From assembly GCF_035762065.1 (NCBI RefSeq), contig NZ_DASTPW010000034.1:48289-112288 (forward strand): DNA of 64,000 nt, read 5' to 3'. Origin of the DNA: Methylibium sp035762065. Lineage in GTDB: Bacteria > Pseudomonadota > Gammaproteobacteria > Burkholderiales > Burkholderiaceae_C. This document shows positions 28,068-40,399 of this stretch, piece by piece (the first letter of the stretch is position 1; every line of letters starts with the position of its first letter). A program made the position numbers and the translations under genes. The notes beneath the pieces were generated by a model. The model was not told where the DNA came from. It saw only the letters and a program-made list of their open reading frames with translations, and made no database searches.

Positions 28068-31000
28068 ACCAGCACCCGCTCGATGCCGCCGGCGTTCGCG
28101 CGTTCGACGTACCGGGGCATCCAGTCCTCACCCAGGATCTTGCGTGCCATCTCGACGACGATGTAGTCGGCTTCGAGCAGGCCGTTGCTCAGGTCGTCGC
28201 CGTAGCGGCTCAGGCCCTGCAGGCAGCTCGGGCACGAGGTCAGCACCTTGATCGGCGCCTCGGCCGCCAGCGCGCCGCTGGCGCGCAAGGCCGCCTCGTC
28301 GCGCCGCAGCTCTTCTTCCTTGCGGAAGCGCACCTGCGTCGCGATGTCCGGCCGGGTCACGCCGAAGGTGCCGCTCTCGCCGCAGCAGCGCTCGCTCTTG
28401 CGCACCTGCTCGCCAACCAGCGCCTTCACCGTCTTCATCGGCTCCTGCTGCTTCATCGGGCTGTGGCAGGGGTCGTGGTAGAGGTAGGCGCCGGCCTGCG
28501 TGGCGTCGAGGCGGATGCCCTTCTCATTGAGGAATTCGTGGATGTCGACGATGCGGCAGCCCGGGAAGATCTTCTCGAACTGGTAGCCCTGCAGCTGGTC
28601 GTAGCAAGTGCCGCAGCTCACCACGACGGTCTTGATGTCGAGGTAGTTGAGCGTGTTGGCAACGCGGTGGAACAGCACGCGGTTGTCCGTGATGATCTGC
28701 TCGGCCTTGTCCTGCTGGCCGCTGCCGCGCTGCGGGTAGCCGCAGCACAGGTAGCCGGGCGGCAGCACCGTCTGCACGCCGGCGTGCCAGAGCATCGCCT
28801 GCGTCGCGAGGCCGACCTGCGAAAACAGGCGCTCCGAGCCGCAGCCGGGGAAGTAGAAGACGGCCTCGCTGTCGGCGGTGGTCGAGCGCGGATCGCGGAT
28901 CACAGGCACGTAGTCGGCGTCCTCGATGTCCAGCAGCGCCCGCGCGCTGCGCTTGGGCAGACCGCCAGGCATCTTCTTGTTGACGAAGTGGATCACCTGC
29001 GCCTTGAGCGGCGCGCGGCCGACGGTCGCCGGCGGCGCGCTCGTCTGCTTGCGCGCCGCGCGCTTGAGCACCTCGTGCGCGAGCCGCTGCGCGCGGAAGC
29101 CGATGCCCACCATCGCGCGGCGCATTGCGCGGATCGTGTCGGGGTTCTTCGCGTTCAGGAAGAACATCGCCGCGGCATTGCCCGGACGGAAGCTCTTCTG
29201 CCCCATCTTGCGCAGCAGGTTGCGCATCGCCATCGAGACGTCGCCGAAGTCGATGTTCACCGGGCAGGGCGAGAGGCACTTGTGGCAGACGGTGCAGTGG
29301 TCGGCCACGTCCTCGAACTCCTCCCAGTGCTTGAGGCTCACGCCGCGCCGCGTCTGCTCCTCGTAGAGGAAGGCCTCGACCAGCAGCGAGGTCGCGAGGA
29401 TCTTGTTGCGCGGGCTGTAGAGCAGGTTCGCGCGCGGCACGTGGGTCGCGCAGACGGGCTTGCACTTGCCGCAGCGCAGGCAGTCCTTGATGCTTTCGCT
29501 GATCGCGCCGATGTCGCTTTGCTGAAGGATCAGCGACTCGTGGCCCATCAGCCCGAAGCTGGGCGTGTAGGCGTGGCTCAGGTCGGCCGCCAGCACGTCC
29601 TCGCCGAGCGTCTTCAGGGCCGCGCCGCGCAGCAGCTTGCCCTTGTTGAAGCGGCCCTCGGGATCGACGCGCTGCTTGTAGTCGGTGAAGGCGGCGATCT
29701 CGTCGTCGCTGAGGAACTCGAGCTTGGTGATGCCGATGCCGTGCTCGCCGCTGATGACGCCGTCGAGCCGGCGCGCCAGCGCCATGATCCGCGCGACCGC
29801 CTCCTGCGCCGTCTGCAGCATCGCGTAGTCGTCGCTGTTGACGGGGATGTTGGTGTGCACGTTGCCATCGCCGGCGTGCATGTGCAGGGCGACCCACACC
29901 CGGCCGTGCAGCACCTGTTTGTGGATCGCGCGGCAGGCGTCGACGACGGGCGCCAGCGCGGCGCCGGCGAACAGCGCCTGCAACGGCTTCAGGATCTGCG
30001 TCTTCCACGAGGCGCGCAGCGTGTCGTCCTGGATCAGCTCGAAGAAGCTGCGGCCTGCGGGTTGCACGACGTCCAGCCCGTGCAGCCAGCCATTCCACAG
30101 CGCCCTCACCTCGCGCAGCAGCGCGAGCGAGCGCTGCACACGGTCTTCGAGCAGCTCGGCGCTCGGGATCTCGCCCGCGTCGTCGTTCTTGCCCAGAGGC
30201 AGCGCGCCCTTGTCGAAGAAGGCCTCGAGCGCATCGACCAGTTCGAGCTTGTTGCGCAGGCTCAGCTCGACGTTGATGCGCTCGATGCCCTCGGTGTACT
30301 CGCCCATCCGGTGCAGCGGGATCACCACGTCCTCGTTGATCTTGAAGGCGTTGGTGTGCTTGCTGATCGCGGCGGTCCGCTTGCGGTCGAGCCAGAACTT
30401 CTTGCGGGCGTCGGCGCCGACCGCCACGAAGCCCTCGCCGTGGCGCGAATTCGCGAGGCGCACCACTTCGCTGGCCGCGCGTGCGACGACGTCCGGGTCG
30501 TCGCCGGCGATGTCGCCGATCAGCACCATCTTCGGCAACGTGGCCCGCTTCGACTTGGTCGCGTAGCCCACCGCCTTCAGATAGCGGTCGTCCAGGTGTT
30601 CGAGGCCCGCGAGGATGGCGCCGCCGCTCCTGCCCTGCTCGAACATGTAGTCCTTGATGTCGACGATGCTCGGCACCGCGTCCTTCGCGTTGCCGAAGAA
30701 CTCCAGGCAGACGGTGCGCGTGTGCGCCGGCATGCGGTGGACGATCCAGCGCGCGCTGGTGATGAGCCCGTCGCAGCCTTCCTTCTGGATGCCGGGCAGG
30801 CCGGCGAGGAACTTGTCGGTGACGTCCTTGCCGAGGCCCTCCTTGCGGAAGACGCTGCCGGGGATGTCGAGCCGCTGCGTGCGTTCCAGCGTGCGGCCGT
30901 CGGCCGCGAAATGGCGCAGCTCGAAGCTCGCCATCGGCGCATCGTGGATCTTGCCGAGGTTGTGGTCGAGCCTCACGACTTCGAGCCACTTCGCCTCGGG

Positions 31001-32011
31001 CGTCACCATGCGCCAGCTCGCGAGGTTGTCGAGCGCGGTGCCCCACAGGACCGCCTTCTTGCCGCCGGCGTTCATCGCGATGTTGCCGCCGATGCAGCTG
31101 GCTTCGGCCGAGGTCGGATCGACCGCGAAGACCTGCCCCGCACGCTCGGCGGCGTCGGCGACGCGCTGTGTCACGACGCCGGCTTCGCTCCAGATCGTCG
31201 GCACCTTGTGGGCGACGCCGGGCAGCTCGACCCACTCGACCTCGCTCATCGCTTCGAGCTTCTCGGTGTTGATCACCGCGCTCTTCCAGGTGAGCGGGAT
31301 GGCGCCGCCGGTGTAGCCGGTGCCGCCGCCGCGCGGGATGATCGTCAGGCCCAGCTCGATGCAGCCCGCCACCAGCGCGGCCATCTCGGCTTCGGAGTCG
31401 GGCGTCAGCACGACGAACGGGTATTCGACGCGCCAGTCGGTCGCGTCGGTCACGTGCGAGACGCGGCTCAGCGCGTCGAACTTGATGTTGTCCTTCGCGG
31501 TGCGGCGGCCCAGCTTGCGCGCGGTGCGCTGGCGCAGCCGGCTCACCGCGTCGAAGCCGCGCGCGAAGCGATCGACGGCTTCCCGCGCCATCGCGAGCAG
31601 CTCCATCACGCGGCGGTGGCGCAGCGCGGATTCGGCGTCGAGTTCGGCCTCGTCCTTGTCGGCGCGGCGGCGGTCGATTTCCCCGAGGCGGTGCTGCAGC
31701 GCCTCGACGAGCAGACGCTGGCGCTTCGGGTTGTCGAGCAGGTCGTCCTGCAGGTAGGGGTTGCGCTGGACGACCCAGATGTCGCCGAGCACCTCGTAGA
31801 GCATGCGCGCCGAACGGCCGGTGACGCGCTCGGCGCGCAGCTCGTGCAGCAGCTCCCAGGCGCGCACGCCGAGCAGGCGCTGCACGATCTCGCGATCGGA
31901 GAACGAGGTGTAGTTGTAGGGAATCTCGCGCAGCCGGGCCGTGGGCTCGGCTGCGGCGCCGGAAGCGATGGCCGGGGCGAGCGCGGAATGCAGAGGCAGG
32001 GGGGCGTTCAT
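28064..32011 (-). CDS. FAD-linked oxidase fused to Fe-S/CCG domains (DUF3683; GlcD/GlcF-type dehydrogenase)
   Basis: A 1315-aa multi-domain oxidoreductase. In order: an N-terminal DUF3683-like region (about 1–170); an FAD-binding PCMH domain with IPRGGGTGYTGGAIPL near residue 235; an FAD-oxidase C domain; two 4Fe-4S motifs (CLRCGKCKPVC and CTVCHKCLSPCP, about 830–920); and two cysteine-rich CCG domains (YLCCGYPQRGS and SERCCGESGTFG). This combines what GlcD and GlcF do in separate chains, so it probably oxidises a 2-hydroxy acid and passes electrons to quinone. The substrate is unknown. ATG 32011 (MNAPLPLHS) is the likely start. Confidence 0.85.
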   Translation of the reverse strand: MNAPLPLHSALAPAIASGAAAEPTARLREIPYNYTSFSDREIVQRLLGVRAWELLHELRAERVTGRSARMLYEVLGDIWVVQRNPYLQDDLLDNPKRQRLLVEALQHRLGEIDRRRADKDEAELDAESALRHRRVMELLAMAREAVDRFARGFDAVSRLRQRTARKLGRRTAKDNIKFDALSRVSHVTDATDWRVEYPFVVLTPDSEAEMAALVAGCIELGLTIIPRGGGTGYTGGAIPLTWKSAVINTEKLEAMSEVEWVELPGVAHKVPTIWSEAGVVTQRVADAAERAGQVFAVDPTSAEASCIGGNIAMNAGGKKAVLWGTALDNLASWRMVTPEAKWLEVVRLDHNLGKIHDAPMASFELRHFAADGRTLERTQRLDIPGSVFRKEGLGKDVTDKFLAGLPGIQKEGCDGLITSARWIVHRMPAHTRTVCLEFFGNAKDAVPSIVDIKDYMFEQGRSGGAILAGLEHLDDRYLKAVGYATKSKRATLPKMVLIGDIAGDDPDVVARAASEVVRLANSRHGEGFVAVGADARKKFWLDRKRTAAISKHTNAFKINEDVVIPLHRMGEYTEGIERINVELSLRNKLELVDALEAFFDKGALPLGKNDDAGEIPSAELLEDRVQRSLALLREVRALWNGWLHGLDVVQPAGRSFFELIQDDTLRASWKTQILKPLQALFAGAALAPVVDACRAIHKQVLHGRVWVALHMHAGDGNVHTNIPVNSDDYAMLQTAQEAVARIMALARRLDGVISGEHGIGITKLEFLSDDEIAAFTDYKQRVDPEGRFNKGKLLRGAALKTLGEDVLAADLSHAYTPSFGLMGHESLILQQSDIGAISESIKDCLRCGKCKPVCATHVPRANLLYSPRNKILATSLLVEAFLYEEQTRRGVSLKHWEEFEDVADHCTVCHKCLSPCPVNIDFGDVSMAMRNLLRKMGQKSFRPGNAAAMFFLNAKNPDTIRAMRRAMVGIGFRAQRLAHEVLKRAARKQTSAPPATVGRAPLKAQVIHFVNKKMPGGLPKRSARALLDIEDADYVPVIRDPRSTTADSEAVFYFPGCGSERLFSQVGLATQAMLWHAGVQTVLPPGYLCCGYPQRGSGQQDKAEQIITDNRVLFHRVANTLNYLDIKTVVVSCGTCYDQLQGYQFEKIFPGCRIVDIHEFLNEKGIRLDATQAGAYLYHDPCHSPMKQQEPMKTVKALVGEQVRKSERCCGESGTFGVTRPDIATQVRFRKEEELRRDEAALRASGALAAEAPIKVLTSCPSCLQGLSRYGDDLSNGLLEADYIVVEMARKILGEDWMPRYVERANAGGIERVLV

Positions 32012-32178
32012 CGAGCCGGCGGCGCGGGAGGGCTTGCGATTATCGCGGCGCAGCATGGCCGCGCGCGGCGCGCGGGCTCATGGGCCGGGAGGCGTCGGGC
32101 GTGCCCGAGCGGGCCGTTCGAGCCGCCGCGATCAAGGCGCGCGAAGCCTTGGCGTGATGCGGCGAGCGTTGCCACGCA

Positions 32179-33522
32179 TCAGGGCACGACGCTGTGCGGC
32201 GCGACCGAGGCTTCGGCGCCGAGCGCCTCCTCGGCCGCTTCGAGCGCCGGCAGGGCGGTGGTCGCGCGAATGACGGGGTGCCGCGACGCGGCCAGCGCGA
32301 GCAGCAGCGCGCCGCCCCCCGCGAAGGCGAGCGAGGCACGCAGGCCGACGTGCTCGCCGAGCCAGCCGCCGATCAGCGCGCCGGGGCCGGCGGGGATCAG
32401 GATCAGCCAGCGCATCGTGCTCGTCATGCGCCCGAGCAATTCCGGCGGCGTGATCGCCTGCCGCAACGCGAGGAAGTTGATGAAGATCAGCACCGCGCCG
32501 AGCCCGAAGCACAGCAGCATCGCGGCGAACACCGCCGTGCCGAAGGCGTTCGCCGGCGCCAACGCCAGCGCGCCCCAGCCGAGCCCGCAGATCGCCACCC
32601 CGAGCACCAGGCAGGGCCCCGGCCCGAGCCGCGTCGAGAGGCGGTTGCCGAACGCGCTGGCCGCCACCGTGCCGACGCCGAGCCCGACGAACGCGAGCCC
32701 GACCTGCGATTCACTCAGACCGAGCACGCGCGTCGCGAACAGGATCTGCACGACGATCGCCGCGTGATGGCACATCTGCCACAGGCCGACGGTCGCGGCC
32801 AGCGCCACCAGCAGCGGCGTGCCGCGCACGAACGACAGCCCCGCGCGCAGATCGGGCCAGAAGCGGCGCTCGGGCCGCGCCTCGAGCCGCTCGTGCACCT
32901 TCACGCCGCGCAGGATCGCCACGGAGGCGATCAGCAGCAGCGCGTCGACCAGCAAGGCCAGCGGCGCGCCGACCAGCTTGATCAGCGCTCCGGCCGCGCC
33001 CGGCCCCGCGACTTCCGCGCCCGAAGTCGCGAGCGAGTTCTTCGCATGCGCCTCGACCAGCCGCTCGCGCGCCACCACCTGCGTCAGCACGATCTGCGCG
33101 GCCGAGCCGGCCGTGACGTGGATGCTGCCCATCACGAAGGCGGCCGCGTACATCCACGGCATGCCGAGCCAGCCGGCCCACCAGGCCAGCGGCACGCTCG
33201 CCACCACCAGCGCGATGCTCGCCTCGCCGGCCACGTAGACCGGCAGCTTCCTGACGCGGTCCAGCCACACGCCGCAGGGCAGCGACAGCAGCACGAAGGG
33301 CAGGATCTCGATCGTCGTGAGCCAGCCCATCTGCGTGGGCGTGGCGTCGAGCAGCACGGCCGCGGTCAGCGGCAGCGCAAGCATCGTGACCTGCGCGCCG
33401 AAGGAGCTGATCAGGATCGAGCTCCACAGGCGGCGGTAGACCGCGTCTCGGAGCAGGTCGTCGGGCGCGAGTCGCAGCCGGCGGGCGATCCTCTCGATCA
33501 GTGGCGTGATGAACGACTGCAG
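32179..33522 (-). CDS. MFS transporter (EntS/DUF894-type), non-standard start
   Basis: Integral-membrane efflux transporter of the enterobactin-exporter-like MFS group, with about 12 hydrophobic segments and the loop motif PCGVWLDRVRK after segment 2. The first ATG in frame (33384) would cut into the first membrane segment: upstream codons read RRLWSSILISSFGAQVT, which is typical of this family's N-terminus. No ATG, GTG or TTG occurs in that extension. A CTG at 33522 is 5 bases after a GAGG and 7 bases past the argJ stop, so I place the start there. From the first ATG the protein would be 401 aa; from the CTG it is 447 aa. Confidence 0.75.
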   Translation of the reverse strand: MQSFITPLIERIARRLRLAPDDLLRDAVYRRLWSSILISSFGAQVTMLALPLTAAVLLDATPTQMGWLTTIEILPFVLLSLPCGVWLDRVRKLPVYVAGEASIALVVASVPLAWWAGWLGMPWMYAAAFVMGSIHVTAGSAAQIVLTQVVARERLVEAHAKNSLATSGAEVAGPGAAGALIKLVGAPLALLVDALLLIASVAILRGVKVHERLEARPERRFWPDLRAGLSFVRGTPLLVALAATVGLWQMCHHAAIVVQILFATRVLGLSESQVGLAFVGLGVGTVAASAFGNRLSTRLGPGPCLVLGVAICGLGWGALALAPANAFGTAVFAAMLLCFGLGAVLIFINFLALRQAITPPELLGRMTSTMRWLILIPAGPGALIGGWLGEHVGLRASLAFAGGGALLLALAASRHPVIRATTALPALEAAEEALGAEASVAPHSVVP

Positions 33523-33529
33523 GCGCGCC

Positions 33530-34771
33530 TCAACTGCGGTAGTCGGCGTTGATCTTGACGTAGTCGTACGAGAAGTCGCAGGTCCAGACGACGGCGCAGG
33601 GCTTGCGGTCGCTGGGGCCGCGATGCAGGTCGACGCGCACCGTGATCTCGGCGCGCTTCATCACGCGCGCGCCGTCGGCCTCCTGGTAGTCCGGATGGCG
33701 GCCGCCCTTCGTCGCGACGTGCACGTCGTCGAGCCAGAGGTCGATCAGGCCCTGATCGAGATCGTCGATGCCCGCGTAGCCGACCGCCGCGAGGATGCGG
33801 CCCAGGTTCGGGTCGCTCGCGAAGAACGCGGTCTTGACCAGCGGCGAGTGGGCGATCGCGTAGGCGACCTGCCTGCACTCGGCCTCGTTCGCGCCGCCGT
33901 CGACCTGCACGGTGATGAACTTGGTCGCGCCCTCGCCGTCGCGCACGATGGCCTGCGCGAGCTGCTGCGACACCGCGACGATCGCCTCGCGCAGCGTGGC
34001 GGCTTCGGGCGAGCCGGCGTCGGTGATCTCGGTGTGCGCGGCCTGGCGCGTGGCGACGAGCACGAAGCTGTCATTCGTCGAGGTGTCGCCATCGACGGTG
34101 ATGCGGTTGAACGAGGCGTCGGCCGCCTCGCTGACCAGCGCCTGCAGCAACGACGGCGCGATGTGCGCGTCGGTCGCGACGAAGCCGAGCATCGTCGCCA
34201 TGTTGGGCCGGATCATCCCGGCGCCCTTCGCGATGCCGGTGACGGTAACGACCTCGCCTTCGATCAGCACCTGCTTCGACGCGCCCTTGGGCACCGTGTC
34301 GGTGGTCATGATCGCGGTGGCCGCGTCCGCCCAGCGCTCGGCGCCGCGGTCGGCCAACGCCGCCGGCAGCGCCGCTTCGATGCGATCGTTCGGCAGCGTT
34401 TCCATGATCACGCCGGTGGAGAACGGCAGCACCTGCTCGGGCGCCAGGTTCATGTGGCGCGCGAGCGCGATGCAGGTCGAGCGGGCGCGCACCAGGCCGT
34501 CTTCGCCGGTGCCGGCGTTGGCGTTGCCGGTGTTGACGACGATCGCGCGGATGCCGTGGTCCGCGGCAAGGTGCTTGCGGCACAGCTGCACCGGCGCGGC
34601 GCAGAAGCGGTTCTTCGTGAACACGCCGGCGACCGCCGAGCCTTCGGCGAGCGTGAGCACCGTCAGGTCGCGTCGCATCGCCTTGCGCACCCCCGCCATC
34701 GCGATGCCGATCTCGACGCCGGGCACGGCATGCAACGAAGCAGGATCGGGCGCGGCGAGGTTCACGGGCAT
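33530..34771 (-). CDS. argJ: Bifunctional ornithine acetyltransferase/N-acetylglutamate synthase
   Basis: Arginine biosynthesis enzyme that recycles the acetyl group from N-acetylornithine to glutamate, 413 aa. The self-cleavage site is visible as KGAGMIRPNMATMLGF near residues 187–202, with the nucleophilic Thr after MA. It also has VVNTGNANAGTG and the C-terminal end NADYRS usual for ArgJ. Bifunctionality is typical but not proven by sequence. In many Burkholderiales argJ lies near secA, as here. Confidence 0.95.
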   Translation of the reverse strand: MPVNLAAPDPASLHAVPGVEIGIAMAGVRKAMRRDLTVLTLAEGSAVAGVFTKNRFCAAPVQLCRKHLAADHGIRAIVVNTGNANAGTGEDGLVRARSTCIALARHMNLAPEQVLPFSTGVIMETLPNDRIEAALPAALADRGAERWADAATAIMTTDTVPKGASKQVLIEGEVVTVTGIAKGAGMIRPNMATMLGFVATDAHIAPSLLQALVSEAADASFNRITVDGDTSTNDSFVLVATRQAAHTEITDAGSPEAATLREAIVAVSQQLAQAIVRDGEGATKFITVQVDGGANEAECRQVAYAIAHSPLVKTAFFASDPNLGRILAAVGYAGIDDLDQGLIDLWLDDVHVATKGGRHPDYQEADGARVMKRAEITVRVDLHRGPSDRKPCAVVWTCDFSYDYVKINADYRS

Positions 34772-34867
34772 GGGGGTCTCCGGTCGAGGGGCCGGATTCT
34801 AGGGAGCCGGCCACGCCGGCATCGTGACGCGGGGGCGCCGCGCCTTGGCGCCGATAGACTGGTCCGC

Positions 34868-36097
34868 ATGAAGCCGAACGCGCTGCTCGCCACCGTGATG
34901 CTGCTTGCCTTGACGAGCACGCGGCTCGACGCCGCGCCTGCCGCACCGCCTCCGGCCAACCCCTTGCCGCGCACACCGATGGACGCCACCGCCGATGCCG
35001 GCGCCGCGAAGGCCACGGCCCCCCGCCGCGTGCTGATTTCCGGCCACAGCCTGACCGACCAGCCGCTGCCCGACTACCTCGCGGCGATCGCACAGAGCCA
35101 GGGCCTGCCCTGGGACTGGCAACGGCAGTACGTGGTCGGCTCGTCGATCAAGGACCGCAGCGCGGGCCGGCCGAGCAACCCGGATCAGGCGCCGTGGAAC
35201 GGCTACCGCAGTGGGCTCAACCGCAGTGGCGAGAACCTCGACATGCTCAAGGAGCTGCGCGCCGCCGGGGCCGGCCCGGAGCCTTACGACACGCTGCTGA
35301 TCACCGAGCAGCACAGCGTGCTGGGCGGGCTGGTGTGGAACGACACGGTGCGTCACCTGCGCCACTTCCACGATCGCTTCATCGAAGCGAATCCACGCGG
35401 GCGCACCTGGTTCTACGAGTCGTGGTTCGGCATCGACGACAAGGCCGACCCGCGGCGCTGGATCGACTACGAGCGCGCCGCCTCCGTCGTATGGCGCTGC
35501 GTCGCGACGCGCATCAACGTGTCGCTCGAAGCCGAGGGCCGCGCCGATCGCATCCAGGCGCTGCCGGCAGGCCGCGCACTGGCGCATCTGGTCGAGCGCG
35601 CCACGGTCGCGCCGGGCGTCGAAGGACTGAGCGGCACCTCGCTCGACACGCCCGAAGCGCGCCGTGCCACCGTCGACAAGCTGGTGCGCGACGACGTGCA
35701 CCTGACGCCGCTGGGGCTGTACTACGTCGCGCTCGTCACCTCGGCGGCGCTCACGCAAGCACCGCAGGCGGCGAGCTGGGCGCCGCCCGAGATCGACGCG
35801 GCGACCGCCGCGGCGCTGCAGCGCGAGGCATCGGCCTTCGTCGAGCAATGGCGCAAGGAGGCCGCGCGGGAAGACCTCGCCGCCTGCCGCCGCTTCGTGC
35901 AGCGCGACTTCATCCGCATCTACTGGAGCTACCTGCGCGACAAGGACTGGATCGAGAAGCAGGGCCGGCTGCGTGCGAGCCTGCGCTGGCTGACGCAGTC
36001 GGTGCAGTGGCAATGGCGCATGGCGCGCGACAACGCGGCGAATCCGTTCTGGTACGACGCGGCCAGCGACAAGAGCTACTGGCTGCCTCCGCCCTGA
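34868..36097 (+). CDS. Secreted SGNH-hydrolase-like protein, function unknown
   Basis: A 409-aa protein with a signal peptide (residues about 1–23, cut after LDAAPA) and a Pro/Ala-rich linker. A block I-like motif RVLISGHSLTD near residue 58 has Ser in the usual nucleophile place. A DDVHLTPLG motif near residue 280 fits the DxxH of SGNH/GDSL hydrolases. The middle has LLITEQHSVLGGL, rich in polar residues. It may be a periplasmic esterase or carbohydrate deacetylase, but I do not recognise a characterised family. It is alone between argJ (divergent) and secA (convergent, 15-base gap). Confidence 0.65.
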   Translation: MKPNALLATVMLLALTSTRLDAAPAAPPPANPLPRTPMDATADAGAAKATAPRRVLISGHSLTDQPLPDYLAAIAQSQGLPWDWQRQYVVGSSIKDRSAGRPSNPDQAPWNGYRSGLNRSGENLDMLKELRAAGAGPEPYDTLLITEQHSVLGGLVWNDTVRHLRHFHDRFIEANPRGRTWFYESWFGIDDKADPRRWIDYERAASVVWRCVATRINVSLEAEGRADRIQALPAGRALAHLVERATVAPGVEGLSGTSLDTPEARRATVDKLVRDDVHLTPLGLYYVALVTSAALTQAPQAASWAPPEIDAATAAALQREASAFVEQWRKEAAREDLAACRRFVQRDFIRIYWSYLRDKDWIEKQGRLRASLRWLTQSVQWQWRMARDNAANPFWYDAASDKSYWLPPP

Positions 36098-36112
36098 GCG
36101 ATCGGGATCGGT

Positions 36113-38878
<2,766 letters not shown>

Positions 38879-38990
38879 GCGGGCATCGTTCGATCAAGGC
38901 TCGGCGCGGTTGCCGAGAAGCGCGTCGAGCGGCGACCCAGGGGTCGCAAGCGTGCTCGCGCGAGCCGTGCAGGTGCGGACCGCAGCCCGC

Positions 38991-39021
38991 AAACCAAGAG
39001 CGGCGCCCGCAGGCGCCGCTC
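38991..39021 (-). terminator. Terminator downstream of the M23 peptidase gene
   Basis: A 10-bp perfect stem, GAGCGGCGCC (38998–39007) with GGCGCCGCTC (39012–39021), has a 4-base loop. Read leftward it is followed by TTGGTTT. It lies about 87 bases past the peptidase stop and 120 bases before secA, so it should separate the two transcripts. Confidence 0.65.
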
Positions 39022-39107
39022 GAAGCGCGCGGAGTTTAGCTCGCGAGCCCGGGCGCAGACGCGCTGCGCCAGCGCAAGACCCATGCGCGGGGCGGGCGCC
39101 GCGAGGC

Positions 39108-40385
39108 TTAGCGCGAACTCGCCGCGTCGGGCGTGGCGGCGGGCGGCGGCACCTGCGGCGCGACCGGCGTCACCGTTTCGCGAATGCCGGCCGACGGCGC
39201 CGCAGCGGGCGCCTCGGCGTCCGGCACTTCGGCACGGGGCCGGCGGCGCTTGCGCTCCGCGCCCGCCGCCGCCAACGACGCGGTGTCCCGACGGTCGTCC
39301 GCAGGTTCGGCAGCGGCTTCACGCCGCTCTTCAAACGGCTCGGACGCCGCTTCACGGCGCAACTTCGGCTTGGCGCCGCCGAAGGCTTCGCCGGTCGCGC
39401 CGCGTGCAACTGCGGCCGAATGCCTGCCGGCCTGCGCCAGGAACTTGGCCGGATCCTGCGGCGCGCCGTCGACCAGCACTTCGAAGTGCAGATGCGGCCC
39501 GGTCGAGCGCCCCGAGCTACCGACCTCCGCGATCTTCTGGCCGCGGCGGATCAGGTCGCCATGCGTGACGACGACCTTCGAAGCGTGCGCGTAGCGGGTC
39601 ACGAGGCCGTTGCCGTGATCAAGCTCGACGGTGCGGCCGTAGGCCGGGTGGGTTTCGGTGCTCAGCACCACCCCACCCGCTGCGGCGAGGATCGGCGTGC
39701 CGCTGTCGGCCGGGAAGTCGAGGCCGGTGTGCAGCGCGCCGCGGCCGGTGAACGGGTCGCTGCGGAAGCCGAAGCCCGAGCCGACCGGCCCCGTGACCGG
39801 CGCCGAACTCGGCACCAGCAGCGCACGCAGCCGCGATTCGAGCAGGCGCGATTCGATCAGCGTGAAGACGTCGGCGTTGCGGTCGGCGCTCTCGTCGAGC
39901 GTGGCAAGCGAGGCGGCGAGCTGGTCGAGCGTCGACACCGCGACGGTGGCGACCGGTCCTCGATCGGCCGGTACGAAGGGCCCGCCTCGACCCGCCCCAC
40001 TGGCCGCGACAGCCGGCAGCGCCGGGCGGTCGAGGCCGCGGAAATCGTCGGCTTTCAGGCCAGCCAGGCCGGAGACGCGCTCGCCCATCGATTCGAGCCG
40101 GACCAGCTTGGCCTGCAGCTCGCCGACGCGCGAGGCCATTGCGTCCAGGTTCTCGCGCATCACGCGGTCGCGCTGGGCGGTTTCGTCGCGAACGACGAGC
40201 TTGACGATCCGGCTCACCACCGGCCAGCCTTCGCGGGCGGCCTTCAGCACGAGGAAGTGGTACGCGAGGCCCGAGACCAGCAGCAGCAGTGCCGCGAGCA
40301 GCGCGCCGGCGACCGCAAACTGCCAGCCCGGCATGTTCATCACGCGGCTTTTTGCCAGGCGGCCGTGGGTCACAATGACTTGCAT
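39108..40385 (-). CDS. M23 family metallopeptidase (LytM domain), membrane-anchored
   Basis: A 425-aa cell-wall peptidase-like protein. One membrane segment spans about residues 22–48, followed by a coiled-coil-like stretch. The peptidase M23 domain has HTGLDFPAD (HxxxD zinc ligands) near residue 215 and GPHLHFEV near 295. The C-terminal 110 residues are a low-complexity, Arg/Glu/Ala/Pro-rich tail. The zinc ligands are intact, so it may cut peptidoglycan cross-links rather than act only as an activator. ATG 40385 (MQVIVTHGRLAKSRVM) is chosen. It starts 14 bases from a divergent gene. Confidence 0.87.
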   Translation of the reverse strand: MQVIVTHGRLAKSRVMNMPGWQFAVAGALLAALLLLVSGLAYHFLVLKAAREGWPVVSRIVKLVVRDETAQRDRVMRENLDAMASRVGELQAKLVRLESMGERVSGLAGLKADDFRGLDRPALPAVAASGAGRGGPFVPADRGPVATVAVSTLDQLAASLATLDESADRNADVFTLIESRLLESRLRALLVPSSAPVTGPVGSGFGFRSDPFTGRGALHTGLDFPADSGTPILAAAGGVVLSTETHPAYGRTVELDHGNGLVTRYAHASKVVVTHGDLIRRGQKIAEVGSSGRSTGPHLHFEVLVDGAPQDPAKFLAQAGRHSAAVARGATGEAFGGAKPKLRREAASEPFEERREAAAEPADDRRDTASLAAAGAERKRRRPRAEVPDAEAPAAAPSAGIRETVTPVAPQVPPPAATPDAASSR

Positions 40386-40399
40386 CTCGCATCCTTTCA

